A stretch of DNA of 64,000 nt from Serratia grimesii NBRC 13537 (GTDB taxonomy: Bacteria > Pseudomonadota > Gammaproteobacteria > Enterobacterales > Enterobacteriaceae). The translations under genes and the position numbers were made by a program. The DNA lies in the NCBI RefSeq assembly GCF_001590905.1, contig NZ_BCTT01000014.1, forward strand, positions 237,660 to 301,659, read 5' to 3'. Under the pieces are notes generated by a model that was not told the origin of the DNA, did no database searches, and saw only the letters and a list, made by a program, of their open reading frames with translations. Shown here piece after piece: positions 1-10,884 of this stretch (the first letter of the stretch is position 1; each line of letters begins with the position of its first letter).

Positions 1-502
1 CCTACCCGGTTCGCGCTGCGGCATTGTGATCGCCGATGAAAAGACCATCAGCGCCCTGACCAACATGAACGGCATCATTAGCCTGTCCCCGGGCAGTATA
101 GGCCCGGCAATGGCGACAGAAATGATCGAACGTGGCGACCTGCTGCGTTTGTCCAACGAGGTGATCCGTCCGTTCTACAAACAGCGTGTCGAGCACACTA
201 TCGAGATCATTCGCCGCTACCTGTCACCAGAGCGCTGTCTGATCCACAAACCGGAAGGGGCAATTTTCCTCTGGTTGTGGTTTAAGGACCTGCCGATCAC
301 TACCGAATTGCTTTACCAACGCCTGAAAAAACGTGGTGTGCTGATGGTTCCAGGGCATTACTTCTTCCCGGGGCTGGAGCATGAATGGCCGCATACCCAC
401 CAGTGCATGCGGATGAACTACGTGCCGGATCCGGAGAAGATTGAGCGCGGCGTGGCAATACTGGCGGAAGAGATCGAACGCGCTCACCAAGAAGCGAACT
501 GA
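1..502 (+). CDS. avtA: Valine-pyruvate aminotransferase, C-terminal part (partial)
   Basis: The reading frame is open from the window edge (codon phase starts at base 2) to the stop at 500-502, so about 166 C-terminal residues are present and the start lies outside. AvtA is a cytosolic PLP-dependent class I/II aminotransferase that interconverts valine and 2-oxoisovalerate with alanine/pyruvate. The first visible residues, LPGSRCGIVIADE, fit the segment just after the PLP lysine. The later blocks KPEGAIFLWLWFKDLP and HTHQCMRMNYVP are characteristic of AvtA, and the arginine of MRMNYV is the expected carboxylate-binding position. It converges on yidE across a shared hairpin. The function call is by recalled similarity to the E. 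coli protein and is strong despite truncation. Confidence 0.93.
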   Translation, partial: LPGSRCGIVIADEKTISALTNMNGIISLSPGSIGPAMATEMIERGDLLRLSNEVIRPFYKQRVEHTIEIIRRYLSPERCLIHKPEGAIFLWLWFKDLPITTELLYQRLKKRGVLMVPGHYFFPGLEHEWPHTHQCMRMNYVPDPEKIERGVAILAEEIERAHQEAN

Positions 503-508
503 TCATAA

Positions 509-534
509 CGATGGGGCGCACATGCGCCCCATCG
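509..534. terminator. Bidirectional hairpin between avtA and yidE
   Basis: A 12-bp perfect inverted repeat (509-520 with 523-534, GC-rich) sits in the 34-bp gap between two convergent genes. It is followed by a short T-containing tract (TCTTAT) on the avtA side and runs straight into the yidE stop on the other strand. It probably terminates both transcripts. Confidence 0.75.
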
Positions 535-536
535 TC

Positions 537-2195
537 TTATATTGCCCAGAATAACACCGCCAGCAACTGCGGTGACATGATGCGCAGGAACATCGCCAAC
601 GGATAAACCGTGGCATAGGACAGCGCAGCAGCGCCGCTGGTCGGGTGCAAGCCGTTAGCGAAGGCCAGCGCCGGGGGATCGGTCATTGACCCCGCCAGCA
701 TGCCAGACAGCGTCAGATAGTTCATCTTGCCCACCGTTCGCGCCAGTACGCCCACGCTAAACAGAGGAATCGCGGTAATCAGCGCGCCATAACCAATCCA
801 TGCCAGCCCTTCGCCATTAATCAGCGTATCGACAAAGTTACCGCCCGACTTCAGCCCGACCACCGCCAGAAACAGCACGATCCCCAGTTCCCGCAACGCC
901 AGATTGGCACTGGGCGGCATAAACCAGTACAGCTTGCCGATGCTGCCGATACGCCCAAGGATCAGCGCCGCCACCAGCGGGCCACCGGCCAGCCCCAGAC
1001 GCAATGCCGCCGGGAAACCCGGTATAAACAGCGGGATAGATCCCAACAGCACGCCCAGACCAATACCGATAAACACCGGCAGCATTTGCACCTGCTGGAG
1101 CTTCTGCTGGGCGTTGCCGACAATCGCCGCCACCGCCTCGATAGATTCGGGCCGCCCCACCAGGTTGAGGATGTCACCAAATTGCAGCGTCACATTGCTG
1201 CCGGCGACCAATTCAACCCCAGAGCGGTTGAGCCGTGAGATCACCACGTCGTATTTTTGCTTCAGGTTCAGATCGCGGATTTTACTGCCCAACACCTTTT
1301 CATTAGTCACTACCGCTCTCACCACCTGTAGCTCTGTACCGCGCGTTGACAGCGAGACGTCGACCTCTTCGCCAATCACCAGCCGGGCATTTTCCAGGCT
1401 TTCTCGTTTGCCCACCAGGTGCAGATAATCGCCCAGTTCAAGTTTCTCAAGCGGCGCCGGCACCATCAGTAAATCACCACGTTTCAAGCGTGAACAGATG
1501 ATGTCCTCACCATTGAGCAGCGGTACATTTTTGATAGCCATCCCCTGCAGGTTAGGGTTGCGTACTGCCACGTTCATGGTATGCAGCAGCTCACGCTGGT
1601 TGCCCAGGCTGCTTTCAAACGCCTGCGCCTCTTGCTCGATATTAATGCGGAAAAACAGGCGTATCAGCCACATCACCAATAAAATGCCGCAGATACCAAA
1701 CGGATAGGCCATGGCGTAACCCATCCCCATCCGATCAACCATTGCAGGGTCTGACCCTAAATCGGTAAGAATTTGCTGCCCGGCGCCGAGTGCGGGGGTA
1801 TTGGTGACAGCCCCGGAGAACACGCCGAGAATGATCGGCAGTGGTACAGCAAACAGTTTGTGAACCACCGCCGCGACGAGCCCACCAACCAGCACCAGTA
1901 AAATGGCGAAGCCGTTGAGCCGCAGCCCGGACACCCGCAACGAAGAGAAGAAACCAGGACCGACCTGAATACCAATGGTGTAAACGAACAGGATCAGGCC
2001 GAATTCCTGAATAAAATGCAACATGTCGCCATTAAGATTAAGCTGCCAGCTCTGGGCGAAATGCCCAACGATGATACCGCCGAATAGCACCCCACCAATA
2101 CCCAGTCCTACCCCGTAGATCTTCCAATTACCCATCCACAGCCCGAGAACGGCCACCAACGCCAACATACTGACGGTCAGGGCGATTTCGCTCAT
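537..2195 (-). CDS. yidE: YidE, AspT/YidE-type putative membrane transporter with RCK_C domains
   Basis: This is a 552-residue polytopic inner-membrane protein, about the length of E. coli YidE. Hydrophobic segments fill residues 1-190 and 370-552. They flank a soluble middle (about 195-360) that contains two TrkA_C/RCK_C-like repeats, seen as the paired phrases [14 protein letters not shown] and [14 protein letters not shown]. The repeated membrane halves carry the family motif around [12 protein letters not shown] and [12 protein letters not shown]. AspT relatives exchange aspartate for alanine, but the YidE substrate is unknown. It lies downstream of ibpB in the same direction, as in E. 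coli. Start chosen at ATG 2195, giving [14 protein letters not shown]. Confidence 0.92.
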   Translation of the reverse strand: MSEIALTVSMLALVAVLGLWMGNWKIYGVGLGIGGVLFGGIIVGHFAQSWQLNLNGDMLHFIQEFGLILFVYTIGIQVGPGFFSSLRVSGLRLNGFAILLVLVGGLVAAVVHKLFAVPLPIILGVFSGAVTNTPALGAGQQILTDLGSDPAMVDRMGMGYAMAYPFGICGILLVMWLIRLFFRINIEQEAQAFESSLGNQRELLHTMNVAVRNPNLQGMAIKNVPLLNGEDIICSRLKRGDLLMVPAPLEKLELGDYLHLVGKRESLENARLVIGEEVDVSLSTRGTELQVVRAVVTNEKVLGSKIRDLNLKQKYDVVISRLNRSGVELVAGSNVTLQFGDILNLVGRPESIEAVAAIVGNAQQKLQQVQMLPVFIGIGLGVLLGSIPLFIPGFPAALRLGLAGGPLVAALILGRIGSIGKLYWFMPPSANLALRELGIVLFLAVVGLKSGGNFVDTLINGEGLAWIGYGALITAIPLFSVGVLARTVGKMNYLTLSGMLAGSMTDPPALAFANGLHPTSGAAALSYATVYPLAMFLRIMSPQLLAVLFWAI

Positions 2196-2309
2196 TGGTC
2201 ACATCCTTGCCAGAAGTTTAACAACCGGTTTTGCGGTTAAATACGCACAATTAACAGGGATTTTGGCATAAGCGGGAAGGCACGACTGTGGGGTGCACCA
2301 CAGAATGCA

Positions 2310-2339
2310 ACGGGGGAAGCCCGTTTGGACTTCCCCCGT
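2310..2339 (-). terminator. Hairpin after ibpB
   Basis: A 10-bp perfect stem (2310-2319 with 2330-2339, six consecutive G/C pairs) lies 25 bp beyond the ibpB stop. The tract after it on the minus strand is only moderately T-rich (TTGCATT), so termination is likely but may be incomplete. Confidence 0.6.
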
Positions 2340-2363
2340 ATAATTTAGCTGTTTTTCAGTCGG

Positions 2364-2792
2364 TTATTTTGATTCCAACCCCGGCGTGGTGCCGATAGCA
2401 ATACGCTGTGGTTGCAGGGCTTCTGGAACCTGACGCACCAGATCGATATGCAGAAGGCCGTTTTCAAACTGGGCCTCTGACACCTGCAAATGCTCAGCCA
2501 GGGTGAAGGTCAACGTGAACTCTTTACACACCAGCCCTTGGTGCAGATATTCCACCTGTTTTTCTGGCGGTGTTGGTTTGCCGCGCACAGTCAGGCGTGG
2601 GCCTTCAACCTCAATATCCAGCTCACTTTGTTTGAACCCGGCCAGCGCCAGAGAAATGCGGTAATGGTTGTCGTCGCTTTTCTCGATGTTGTAAGGCGGG
2701 AAACCTTGCGGCTCCTGACCGCCCATTGAGCTTGCCAGTTTGTCAAAACCAATCCACTGACGCAGCAGCGGGGATAAATCGTAATTACGCAT
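2364..2792 (-). CDS. ibpB: Small heat shock protein IbpB
   Basis: This 142-aa Hsp20-family holdase associates with IbpA on aggregated proteins and hands them to ClpB/DnaK. The protein opens [20 protein letters not shown], the N-terminal signature shared with IbpA. The alpha-crystallin domain spans about residues 35-125, and the C-terminal I-x-I anchor is present as RIAIG. It is the second gene of the ibpAB operon, separated from ibpA by 232 bp that hold an ERIC element. It has its own thermometer-like leader (2801-2818), with AGGAG placed 8 nt before ATG. Expression is expected to follow the sigma-32 promoter upstream of ibpA plus translational heat control. Confidence 0.95.
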   Translation of the reverse strand: MRNYDLSPLLRQWIGFDKLASSMGGQEPQGFPPYNIEKSDDNHYRISLALAGFKQSELDIEVEGPRLTVRGKPTPPEKQVEYLHQGLVCKEFTLTFTLAEHLQVSEAQFENGLLHIDLVRQVPEALQPQRIAIGTTPGLESK

Positions 2793-2800
2793 AGTATAAA

Positions 2801-2818
2801 CTCCTTCTATGAAGCGAG
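2801..2818 (-). promoter_or_regulatory. ROSE-type RNA thermometer hairpin of ibpB
   Basis: Read on the minus strand, CUCGCU (2813-2818) faces the Shine-Dalgarno AGGAG (2801-2805). Pairing CUC-CU with AGGAG leaves the G of CUCGCU bulged, with a 7-nt loop. This is the U(U/C)GCU-opposite-SD geometry of ROSE elements. The pairing is seen; the heat response is inferred. Confidence 0.7.
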
Positions 2819-2820
2819 AT

Positions 2821-2945
2821 TTTACCCGTCGTCTTTCAAGCTACTGTGTTGTTACCTGCACTCATTCATCCCAGTCACTTATCAAGATAAGCGCAGTGGG
2901 TTAAATGAGCGGGCCCCTTACTGTACTTGAAATTCATAGGGTAAA
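2821..2945. repeat. ERIC (IRU) element between ibpA and ibpB
   Basis: This is a 125-bp segment with terminal inverted repeats TTTACCC/GGGTAAA and a subterminal TTTCAAG on each side. A central palindrome contains CTTATCAAGATAAG. On the minus strand it has AAGTGACTGGG and GCTTGAAAGACGACGGGTAAA, which match the enterobacterial repetitive intergenic consensus. It is a somewhat degenerate copy, less conserved than the one at 36106-36230. It is transcribed within ibpAB and ends 2 bp from the ibpB thermometer hairpin. Confidence 0.85.
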
Positions 2946-3024
2946 TTAAGCAGTGCCCCCTGACGGCAGGCACGTTAACTAACATTCATTACACCGGCGG
3001 TTCATTCCGCCGATGAAATAAGAA

Positions 3025-3438
3025 TTATTTAATTTCTATCCGGCGCGGTTTTAATGTTTCTGGAACAATTCGTTCCATATCTATATACAACAAACCGTTT
3101 TCCAGCTTGGCGCCTTTAATTTTGATATGCTCGGCCAACTGGAATTTACGTTCAAAGTTCCGCTCAGCAATACCTTGATATAAGTAGGTTCTTTCCGCAG
3201 GTTCATTATTATGGGCGCCGCGTACAATCAGCAGATTATCTTGGGTAGTGATTTCCAGCTCCTGCTCGGCAAACCCAGCTACCGCGATCGCGATGCGGTA
3301 ATGATTTTCATCCACCAGCTCAACATTATAAGGAGGATAGCCGCCATTACCCTGGCTCTGACCCGCCTCCAACGCATTAAATAAACGGTCAAAACCAATT
3401 GCGGAACGGTAGAGTGGAGAAAGATCGAAATTACGCAT
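3025..3438 (-). CDS. ibpA: Small heat shock protein IbpA
   Basis: This is a 137-residue Hsp20 protein. The N-terminal [20 protein letters not shown] is diagnostic of IbpA, the alpha-crystallin domain covers about residues 35-125, and the C-terminal IEI of RRIEIK is the anchor that docks between dimers. IbpA senses heat damage and recruits IbpB to aggregates. It is the first gene of ibpAB. It has a strong AGGAGG ribosome-binding site 7 nt before ATG that is hidden in a ROSE hairpin (3446-3468), and a consensus sigma-32 promoter about 115 bp upstream of the start codon. Transcriptional and translational heat induction are therefore both written in the sequence. Confidence 0.96.
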   Translation of the reverse strand: MRNFDLSPLYRSAIGFDRLFNALEAGQSQGNGGYPPYNVELVDENHYRIAIAVAGFAEQELEITTQDNLLIVRGAHNNEPAERTYLYQGIAERNFERKFQLAEHIKIKGAKLENGLLYIDMERIVPETLKPRRIEIK

Positions 3439-3445
3439 AAAACAG

Positions 3446-3468
3446 CCTCCTAAGGCACTTCAGCGAGG
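3446..3468 (-). promoter_or_regulatory. ROSE RNA thermometer hairpin of ibpA
   Basis: Minus-strand CCUCGCU (3462-3468) pairs with the SD AGGAGG (3446-3451) as CCUC-CU, leaving a single bulged G across a 10-nt loop. This is the defining ROSE arrangement. The upstream leader (3469-3550) could form the additional helices typical of the family. Confidence 0.8.
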
Positions 3469-3551
3469 TTGAATAATTAAGCCTTCCATCATGGACAGGC
3501 TAAATAATCAGAATTCCCTTACGGCGAATTCTTAATTTGCTTCTGATAAGA

Positions 3552-3579
3552 AAATGGGGGTGGCTTTCACCATTTCAAC
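3552..3579 (-). promoter_or_regulatory. Sigma-32 heat-shock promoter of ibpAB
   Basis: On the minus strand, GTTGAAA (3573-3579) and CCCCATTT (3552-3559) are separated by 13 bp. This is nearly a perfect match to the RpoH consensus CTTGAAA-N13-15-CCCCATNT. The rest of the 304-bp gap 3439-3742 holds the ibpA leader and the yidQ upstream region. Confidence 0.9.
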
Positions 3580-3742
3580 CGCTGATGATCAAAAAAATGA
3601 TAATCAGTGCAGCGAAAGTTTTTTTATCCCTTACAATAAACTGAGACGGCCGCCACAGAGCGGGCTCTTGCTCCTTTTAAAACATCCACAAGATGTTATA
3701 GATCAGCTGATTTTGGGGAACAGCACCCTGCAGGATGGAATA

Positions 3743-4087
3743 ATGAAAACGATAAGAGTCATAGCAACCAGTTGCATGCTGTTAGCGACCAACGGCTGCT
3801 CCAGCGTGATGAGCCACACCGGCCCGAATCAGGGCTATTATCCGGGTACCCGTGCCAGCATGGATGTGCTGAGGGACGACAATACCAGTTGGGCGATGAT
3901 GCCACTGGTGGCGCTGGATCTGCCATTCTCGGCGGTGATGGACACGGTGTTACTGCCTTACGACTATATGCGCTCCGGCAGTGACGGTACCGCAGACTCG
4001 CCAAGAGCGCGCATCTTGCATGGCGAAGAGCAGAATCTGGCCGCCAGCGGCGATCCTGCCCACGCAGCCGCCACCACCCCACATTAA
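3743..4087 (+). CDS. yidQ: YidQ-like lipoprotein (DUF1375/YceK-YidQ family)
   Basis: This is a 114-aa secreted lipoprotein. A short hydrophobic N-terminus ends in a lipobox-like cysteine (LLATNGCSS), followed by SVMSHTG and YYPGTRASMDVLRDDN. The segments PLVALDLPFSAVMDT and LLPYD are typical of the YceK/YidQ family. The frame is open back to 3554, but that would start inside the sigma-32 promoter of the opposite operon. The ATG at 3743 has AGGA 7 nt upstream and a proper signal sequence, so it was chosen. It sits between ibpA and yidR as in E. coli. Its function is unknown; it probably anchors in the cell envelope. The C-terminal alanine/proline-rich tail is not conserved-looking. Confidence 0.85.
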   Translation: MKTIRVIATSCMLLATNGCSSVMSHTGPNQGYYPGTRASMDVLRDDNTSWAMMPLVALDLPFSAVMDTVLLPYDYMRSGSDGTADSPRARILHGEEQNLAASGDPAHAAATTPH

Positions 4088-4120
4088 CGTATCAGACGCG
4101 GGCCACGCGCCCGCGGTTGA

Positions 4121-5401
4121 TTACAGCTCAACCACAAAAATCTGGCTGAATCCGTCAATCTCACGCATAAACGCCACTTTGCTACCGTCCGGTGAGAACA
4201 CAATAGCGTCCCCCGAAGGCGGCAGCGCAGTACGCTGTGTCAGGCGTTGCATACGGCCACTGGCGACCTCACATAGCATCAGGCTGTTATCACACACCAA
4301 TGCGATCCTGCCCCCCTGTGGGTGCCAACTAAACGCCGATTGAATACCCTGTTCACCATGAGTGACCTGCCGCGGGTCACCGCCGTTGGGTGAGACAACC
4401 CACAACTGTACGACACCCGCATCATCCTTCATCAGACAGGCAATCATACTGCCATCGGGTGAGCTGCGCAGCCAGTGGCGGGGAGTCGTCACCACACCAG
4501 GGAAACGTCGCTGTCCGGTAAACGTCAGTCGCCGTTGGCGTATTCCCAACGGCGGTGCAGGTAAATGCCGTGCAGTGCCCTGTAGCGGCCTGGCTCCGGC
4601 TTTGGCGTAATCGGCATCATCCTGTGGCAAATCAACAATGAAAACCTCAGGCAACTTCTCACCACTACTGGAAAGTGTATCGCCGATAAATGCCAGCGCC
4701 CAACGCTGTTGCCGCCCATCGGATCGGGTATAACCACGTTGACCTATCCAGCCTTCTTCATAGGCACGGTTGATCTGGTCACTGCCTGGCTGCGGCTGCG
4801 GTGTCGTCTCGCTCACCAATACACAGTAATGGCTGCCATCATATTCACGCGGATGCTGCTTGGGAGGATTCACGCCCTGTAATGGCACGGCTACACCCAC
4901 GTTGCGCAGATCCAGCGCCGGGTCCAGCTCATGCATCACATGGTCATTATAAGTAAAGCTCAGGCGGCTACCGTCCGGGCTAAAGACATGCACGTGAGTG
5001 CCGCCGCGCAGTGCGCCGGGAGTATAGGGCGCGGTAATATCCATCGCATCGAGGGTTATGGCCAACTCACGATCCGGCTCGCTGACGATCACCCCGCGAC
5101 GGTGGTGAAAATCATAATGCCAAACGCTGTCCGGATACTCTGGGCCGTGAATAAAGGCATAGCGAGCTGGTGCATCCGGACTGACGGTCACCACACCAAC
5201 ATGAGCGCCGTGTTGTGCGCGATAGACCACCTCTACCACGCCGCTCTCTACGTTCACCCGCTCAATACTCAAGCCAGTAAATGAAGCACCATTCGGGCGT
5301 ACGTCGTAAGCCAACCACTGGCTATCCGGCGTCCAGACGTTAATGTTGGTTAACTGATGTCCACGTGGATCAAAAGTCAGCTGTTGTTCCCGATGGCTCA
5401 T
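4121..5401 (-). CDS. yidR: YidR, TolB-like beta-propeller protein (DUF3748)
   Basis: This 426-residue protein has repeated WD/TolB-type blades, for example TPDSQWLAYDVRP, SPDGSRLSFTYND, SPDGSMIACLM, WHPQGGRIALV and SPDGSKVAFMRE. Together they indicate a six- to seven-bladed beta-propeller. E. coli YidR has this architecture and no assigned reaction. No signal peptide is apparent, so it is probably cytoplasmic or periplasm-independent. The frame extends 26 codons upstream of the chosen start. ATG 5401 (MSHREQQLTFD) is preferred because AGGAG lies about 8 nt before it. It converges on yidQ with a 33-bp gap. Distant resemblance to oligogalacturonate lyase propellers is possible, but nothing in the context supports that activity. 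Confidence 0.85.
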   Translation of the reverse strand: MSHREQQLTFDPRGHQLTNINVWTPDSQWLAYDVRPNGASFTGLSIERVNVESGVVEVVYRAQHGAHVGVVTVSPDAPARYAFIHGPEYPDSVWHYDFHHRRGVIVSEPDRELAITLDAMDITAPYTPGALRGGTHVHVFSPDGSRLSFTYNDHVMHELDPALDLRNVGVAVPLQGVNPPKQHPREYDGSHYCVLVSETTPQPQPGSDQINRAYEEGWIGQRGYTRSDGRQQRWALAFIGDTLSSSGEKLPEVFIVDLPQDDADYAKAGARPLQGTARHLPAPPLGIRQRRLTFTGQRRFPGVVTTPRHWLRSSPDGSMIACLMKDDAGVVQLWVVSPNGGDPRQVTHGEQGIQSAFSWHPQGGRIALVCDNSLMLCEVASGRMQRLTQRTALPPSGDAIVFSPDGSKVAFMREIDGFSQIFVVEL

Positions 5402-5571
5402 GGCGGCTCTCCTGCATAGGCTGGTACTGAACAGCCATCTTACCGGAATGGGCATCGGGTTCACATTGCCCCTTGGCACACTTTGTCCACGTACAAATGA
5501 GGGTTTACATATAATACTAAAAAGTACACACTGGATTTTAAAGTCTACGAAACATTTCTACAGGAGCCCGT

Positions 5572-6540
5572 ATGAGCAATTTATTCGACGCAATTGTTTC
5601 CGCCCATCAGCAATTGCGCCCACAGGTTCGCGTGACGCCGCTCGAACGCAGTGTTCTGTTGTCACAGCAACTGGGCTGTGAGCTATATCTGAAATGCGAC
5701 CATCTGCAACATACCGGCTCTTTCAAATTTCGCGGTGCCAGCAACAAACTGCGGCTGCTGAATGATCAACAGCGCAGCCGCGGGGTAATAGCCGCCTCAA
5801 CAGGCAATCACGGGCAGGCCGTTGCGCTGGCCGGCAAACTGATGGGTGTCAACGTGACGGTGTATGCTCCAGAAACGGCGGCCGCAATCAAACTGGAGAC
5901 CATCCGTGCGCTGGGCGGCAAGGTAGAACTGGTACCGGGCGACGCACTGAATGCCGAACAGGCAGGGGAAAAGGCTGCCGTTGAGGAAGGTAAAGTCTAT
6001 ATCTCACCCTATAACGATCCACAGGTGGTTGCCGGTCAGGGCACTTGCGGCATGGAGTTGGTAGAGCAGCAAGCGGATTTGGATGCGGTGTTTGTCGCCG
6101 TGGGTGGTGGCGGCTATATTTCAGGAATTGGTACCGTTTTGCAGCAATTATCGCCGAAAACCCAACTTATTGCCTGCTGGCCGGAAAATGCCACCAGCAT
6201 GTATAGCGCACTGCAGGCTGGCCACATCTATCCGGTGGAAGAACAGGATACCTTGTCAGATGGCACTGCCGGCGGCGTTGAGCCGGGTGCGATCACCTTC
6301 CCACTGTGCCAGCAGGTGATCGATCGCAAAGTATTGGTCAGTGAAGCGGAAATAAAACAGGCTATGCGCCAAATTGCCGCCAGCGACCGCTGGATTATTG
6401 AAGGTGCCGCCGGGGTCGCCTTAGCCGCCGCTATCAAACTCGCGCCCGAATTCCAGGGGAAAAAAGTGGCGGTGGTACTGTGCGGGAAAAACATCGTACT
6501 GGAAAAATACCTCAAGGCTATCTCCGATGAAAATCCTTAA
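5572..6540 (+). CDS. PLP-dependent threonine/serine dehydratase-like protein
   Basis: This is a 322-aa fold-type II PLP enzyme. K52 in GSFKFRGA is the expected Schiff-base lysine. STGNHGQAV (about 76-84) is the substrate loop, and VGGGGYISGI (about 175-184) is the phosphate-binding glycine loop. The closing VVLCGKNI matches the catabolic dehydratase/serine racemase group and there is no ACT regulatory domain. This separates it from biosynthetic IlvA (514 aa). It probably deaminates threonine, serine or a hydroxylated amino acid. The stop overlaps the next gene by 14 bp, so the two are almost certainly co-translated. A TATAAT at 5510-5515 could be its -10 element. Hydroxyectoine-pathway EutB is an alternative, but no other ectoine genes are present. 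Confidence 0.85.
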   Translation: MSNLFDAIVSAHQQLRPQVRVTPLERSVLLSQQLGCELYLKCDHLQHTGSFKFRGASNKLRLLNDQQRSRGVIAASTGNHGQAVALAGKLMGVNVTVYAPETAAAIKLETIRALGGKVELVPGDALNAEQAGEKAAVEEGKVYISPYNDPQVVAGQGTCGMELVEQQADLDAVFVAVGGGGYISGIGTVLQQLSPKTQLIACWPENATSMYSALQAGHIYPVEEQDTLSDGTAGGVEPGAITFPLCQQVIDRKVLVSEAEIKQAMRQIAASDRWIIEGAAGVALAAAIKLAPEFQGKKVAVVLCGKNIVLEKYLKAISDENP

Positions 6541-7468
6541 TAAACGGCAGATCCTTGACGCGTTCGATGCAGATGCTGTCACATTATTGCTCAAACAGGG
6601 ATTTATTGCCTATTCCCAACAGCAGGTGCAACAACCGCCGGTGCAGCATTTCCTGTTTGAGCAAGCGGCAGGTGACTGTTGTATTAAATCGGCCTGGCTG
6701 GAGGGGGATGAACAATTTGTCGTCAAGGTTTCCTCTGGCTTTTACCGTAATCCGACGCAGGGGCTGGCCAGTAACCAAGGGCTGATGATGGCCTTCTCGG
6801 CGCAAACCGGTGAACCACAGGCATTGTTACTGGACGAGGGTTGGTTAACTGCATTACGTACCGCGCTAGCCGGGCGTATTGCCGCCGAACTGTGCGCACC
6901 AGCAGATATCCCAGCGATTGGCATCGTCGGCTGCGGCATGCAGGCCCAACTACAGTTACAACAGCTGAAAAACCAAATTTCCTGCCGTGAGGTTTGGGTA
7001 TGGGGTCGCAACGAGCTGGCATTAGACACTTTCCGTCGCCAAGCTGAGGCGGAGGGATTTCGGGTGCAGACCACGCAAGATGCAGCGGAACTGGCGAGAC
7101 ACTGCCGGTTGATTGTCACCACGACCCCCAGTCGTGAACCCATTCTGCGGGCAGCAGATATTCAACCCGGCACCCACATCACCGCCGTCGGTGCAGACGC
7201 CCACGGCAAGCAGGAGTTGACAGCCGATCTGGTGGCCAGGGCGGATGTGCTGTTAGTGGATGCTTTGGCGCAATGTGCAGATTATGGTGAAATCGCCACC
7301 GCTTATCGGCAGGGTTTACTTAAATCGACGCCGATCGTCGAATTGGGTACGGCATTGGCTCGGGGGATAAAAGTGCGTAATGATGACCAGCAAATCACCC
7401 TCGCTGATCTGACCGGACTGGCGATTCAGGATGTGCAAATTGTGAAAGGTATTTTGGCACGGGTATAG
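6527..7468 (+). CDS. Ornithine cyclodeaminase / mu-crystallin family protein
   Basis: This is a 313-residue member of the OCD/CRYM/ketimine-reductase family. The N-terminal substrate half includes FVVKVSSGF, with the conserved lysine, and LTALRTALAGRIAAE, with the conserved arginine. The Rossmann half begins at about 125 with GIVGCGMQAQLQLQQL. The family aspartate lies in LLVDALAQCADYGEI. Members convert ornithine to proline or reduce cyclic imines such as pyrroline-2-carboxylate with NAD(P)H. It starts inside the preceding dehydratase gene, which implies a shared pathway. The pair resembles EutB-EutC, or functionally an imine-making dehydratase plus a ketimine reductase. The exact substrate cannot be read from sequence. 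Confidence 0.85.
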   Translation: MKILNKRQILDAFDADAVTLLLKQGFIAYSQQQVQQPPVQHFLFEQAAGDCCIKSAWLEGDEQFVVKVSSGFYRNPTQGLASNQGLMMAFSAQTGEPQALLLDEGWLTALRTALAGRIAAELCAPADIPAIGIVGCGMQAQLQLQQLKNQISCREVWVWGRNELALDTFRRQAEAEGFRVQTTQDAAELARHCRLIVTTTPSREPILRAADIQPGTHITAVGADAHGKQELTADLVARADVLLVDALAQCADYGEIATAYRQGLLKSTPIVELGTALARGIKVRNDDQQITLADLTGLAIQDVQIVKGILARV

Positions 7469-7476
7469 GATGTCTT

Positions 7477-7500
7477 TAGGGGCGCAACTGCGCCCCTTTA
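7477..7500. terminator. Terminator between the cyclodeaminase-like gene and yidA
   Basis: The stem AGGGGCGCA/TGCGCCCCT (7478-7486 with 7489-7497) is followed by TTAATT in the gap between convergent genes. An A-T pair and TTT lie on the other side as well, so it may serve both directions. Confidence 0.75.
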
Positions 7501-7513
7501 ATTCATCGCACTA

Positions 7514-8329
7514 TCAGGCATTCAACACAAACTTCTCGATAGCACGTGCCACGCCGTCTTCAGTGTTGGTGGTGGTCACAAATTGCGCCACCGCTTTCAG
7601 TTCCGGGATAGCGTTACCCATTGCAACGCCAACGCCCGCATATTCGATCATCGCGGTATCGTTAGCCTGGTCACCCAACGTCATCACGTTTTCACGTGCA
7701 ATACCGAGATGATCGGCCAGCATTTTCACGCCGGTTCCTTTATCTACATTTTTATGCAGGATCTCCAGGAAATACGGCGCGCTCTTCAGGATGGTGTATC
7801 GCTCCAGCGTTTCTGCCGGGATGCGCGCGATGGCGCGGTCCAACAGCTCTGGCTCGTCAACCATCATCAATTTCGGGAAAATAATCGAAGGGTCCATCTC
7901 TTCCACGCTGCGGTACTTCAGCGGAATACCGGTCATCTCCGACTCGTGCACGGTGTATTTGCCGATATCTTTGTTTGGGGTATACAGGGTATCGAAATCA
8001 AACGCCTGGTAATGGACACCAAACTCGCGCGCCATCTGCTCGAAGTAGAGATAATCCTCAAAGCCCAGTGTTTCTTGCAGGACGCAGGCGCCGTCTACCG
8101 CCTTCAAAACCAACGCGCCATTATAGGTAATACAAAAATCACCGGGGCCCTGAATGTCCAACTGACGCAGATAATCCTGCACGCCGACGTAAGGTCGCCC
8201 GGTGGCCAGCACCACATGCACCCCTTTGCGGCGTGCCTCGGTGATCGCCTGCTTTACCGCGGGCGTAATCTGGTGCTGCGGGTTGAGCAGCGTGCCGTCC
8301 ATATCAATCGCAATCAGTTCAATAGCCAT
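7514..8329 (-). CDS. yidA: Sugar phosphatase YidA (HAD-IIB/Cof family)
   Basis: This is a 271-aa cytosolic HAD phosphatase. Motif I is DMDGT with nucleophile D9 and acid D11, motif II is T43 in LATGRP, motif III is K197 in VDKGTG, and motif IV is GDQAND with D220 and D224. The C2B cap occupies about residues 85-190. E. coli YidA hydrolyses sugar phosphates such as erythrose-4-phosphate and alpha-glucose-1-phosphate. Length and sequence match that protein, and the position beside gyrB is also conserved. The E. coli neighbour yidB is absent here. ATG 8329 is preceded by a purine-rich GGGAGAAGA ribosome-binding site. Confidence 0.95.
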   Translation of the reverse strand: MAIELIAIDMDGTLLNPQHQITPAVKQAITEARRKGVHVVLATGRPYVGVQDYLRQLDIQGPGDFCITYNGALVLKAVDGACVLQETLGFEDYLYFEQMAREFGVHYQAFDFDTLYTPNKDIGKYTVHESEMTGIPLKYRSVEEMDPSIIFPKLMMVDEPELLDRAIARIPAETLERYTILKSAPYFLEILHKNVDKGTGVKMLADHLGIARENVMTLGDQANDTAMIEYAGVGVAMGNAIPELKAVAQFVTTTNTEDGVARAIEKFVLNA

Positions 8330-8451
8330 TCGATCTTCTCCCAGTGGTTTTTTCCCATGCTAACGCGTTTCAGCGTGCAATGTCAGCGCCAAAAAAGCGT
8401 AAAAAAATCCGTGCGGGTTGCCCGGCACGGATTTTCACAGCCATCAATGCG

Positions 8452-10884
<2,433 letters not shown>

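Noticed and set aside
3554..3742. N-terminal extension of the yidQ frame to an upstream ATG
   Set aside because: It would begin inside the sigma-32 promoter of ibpAB, has no signal sequence at its start, and the internal ATG at 3743 has a ribosome-binding site and lipoprotein signal.
5572..7468. Ectoine/hydroxyectoine degradation operon
   Set aside because: Only EutB/EutC-like genes are present; no EutD/E, transporter or regulator of that pathway is nearby.
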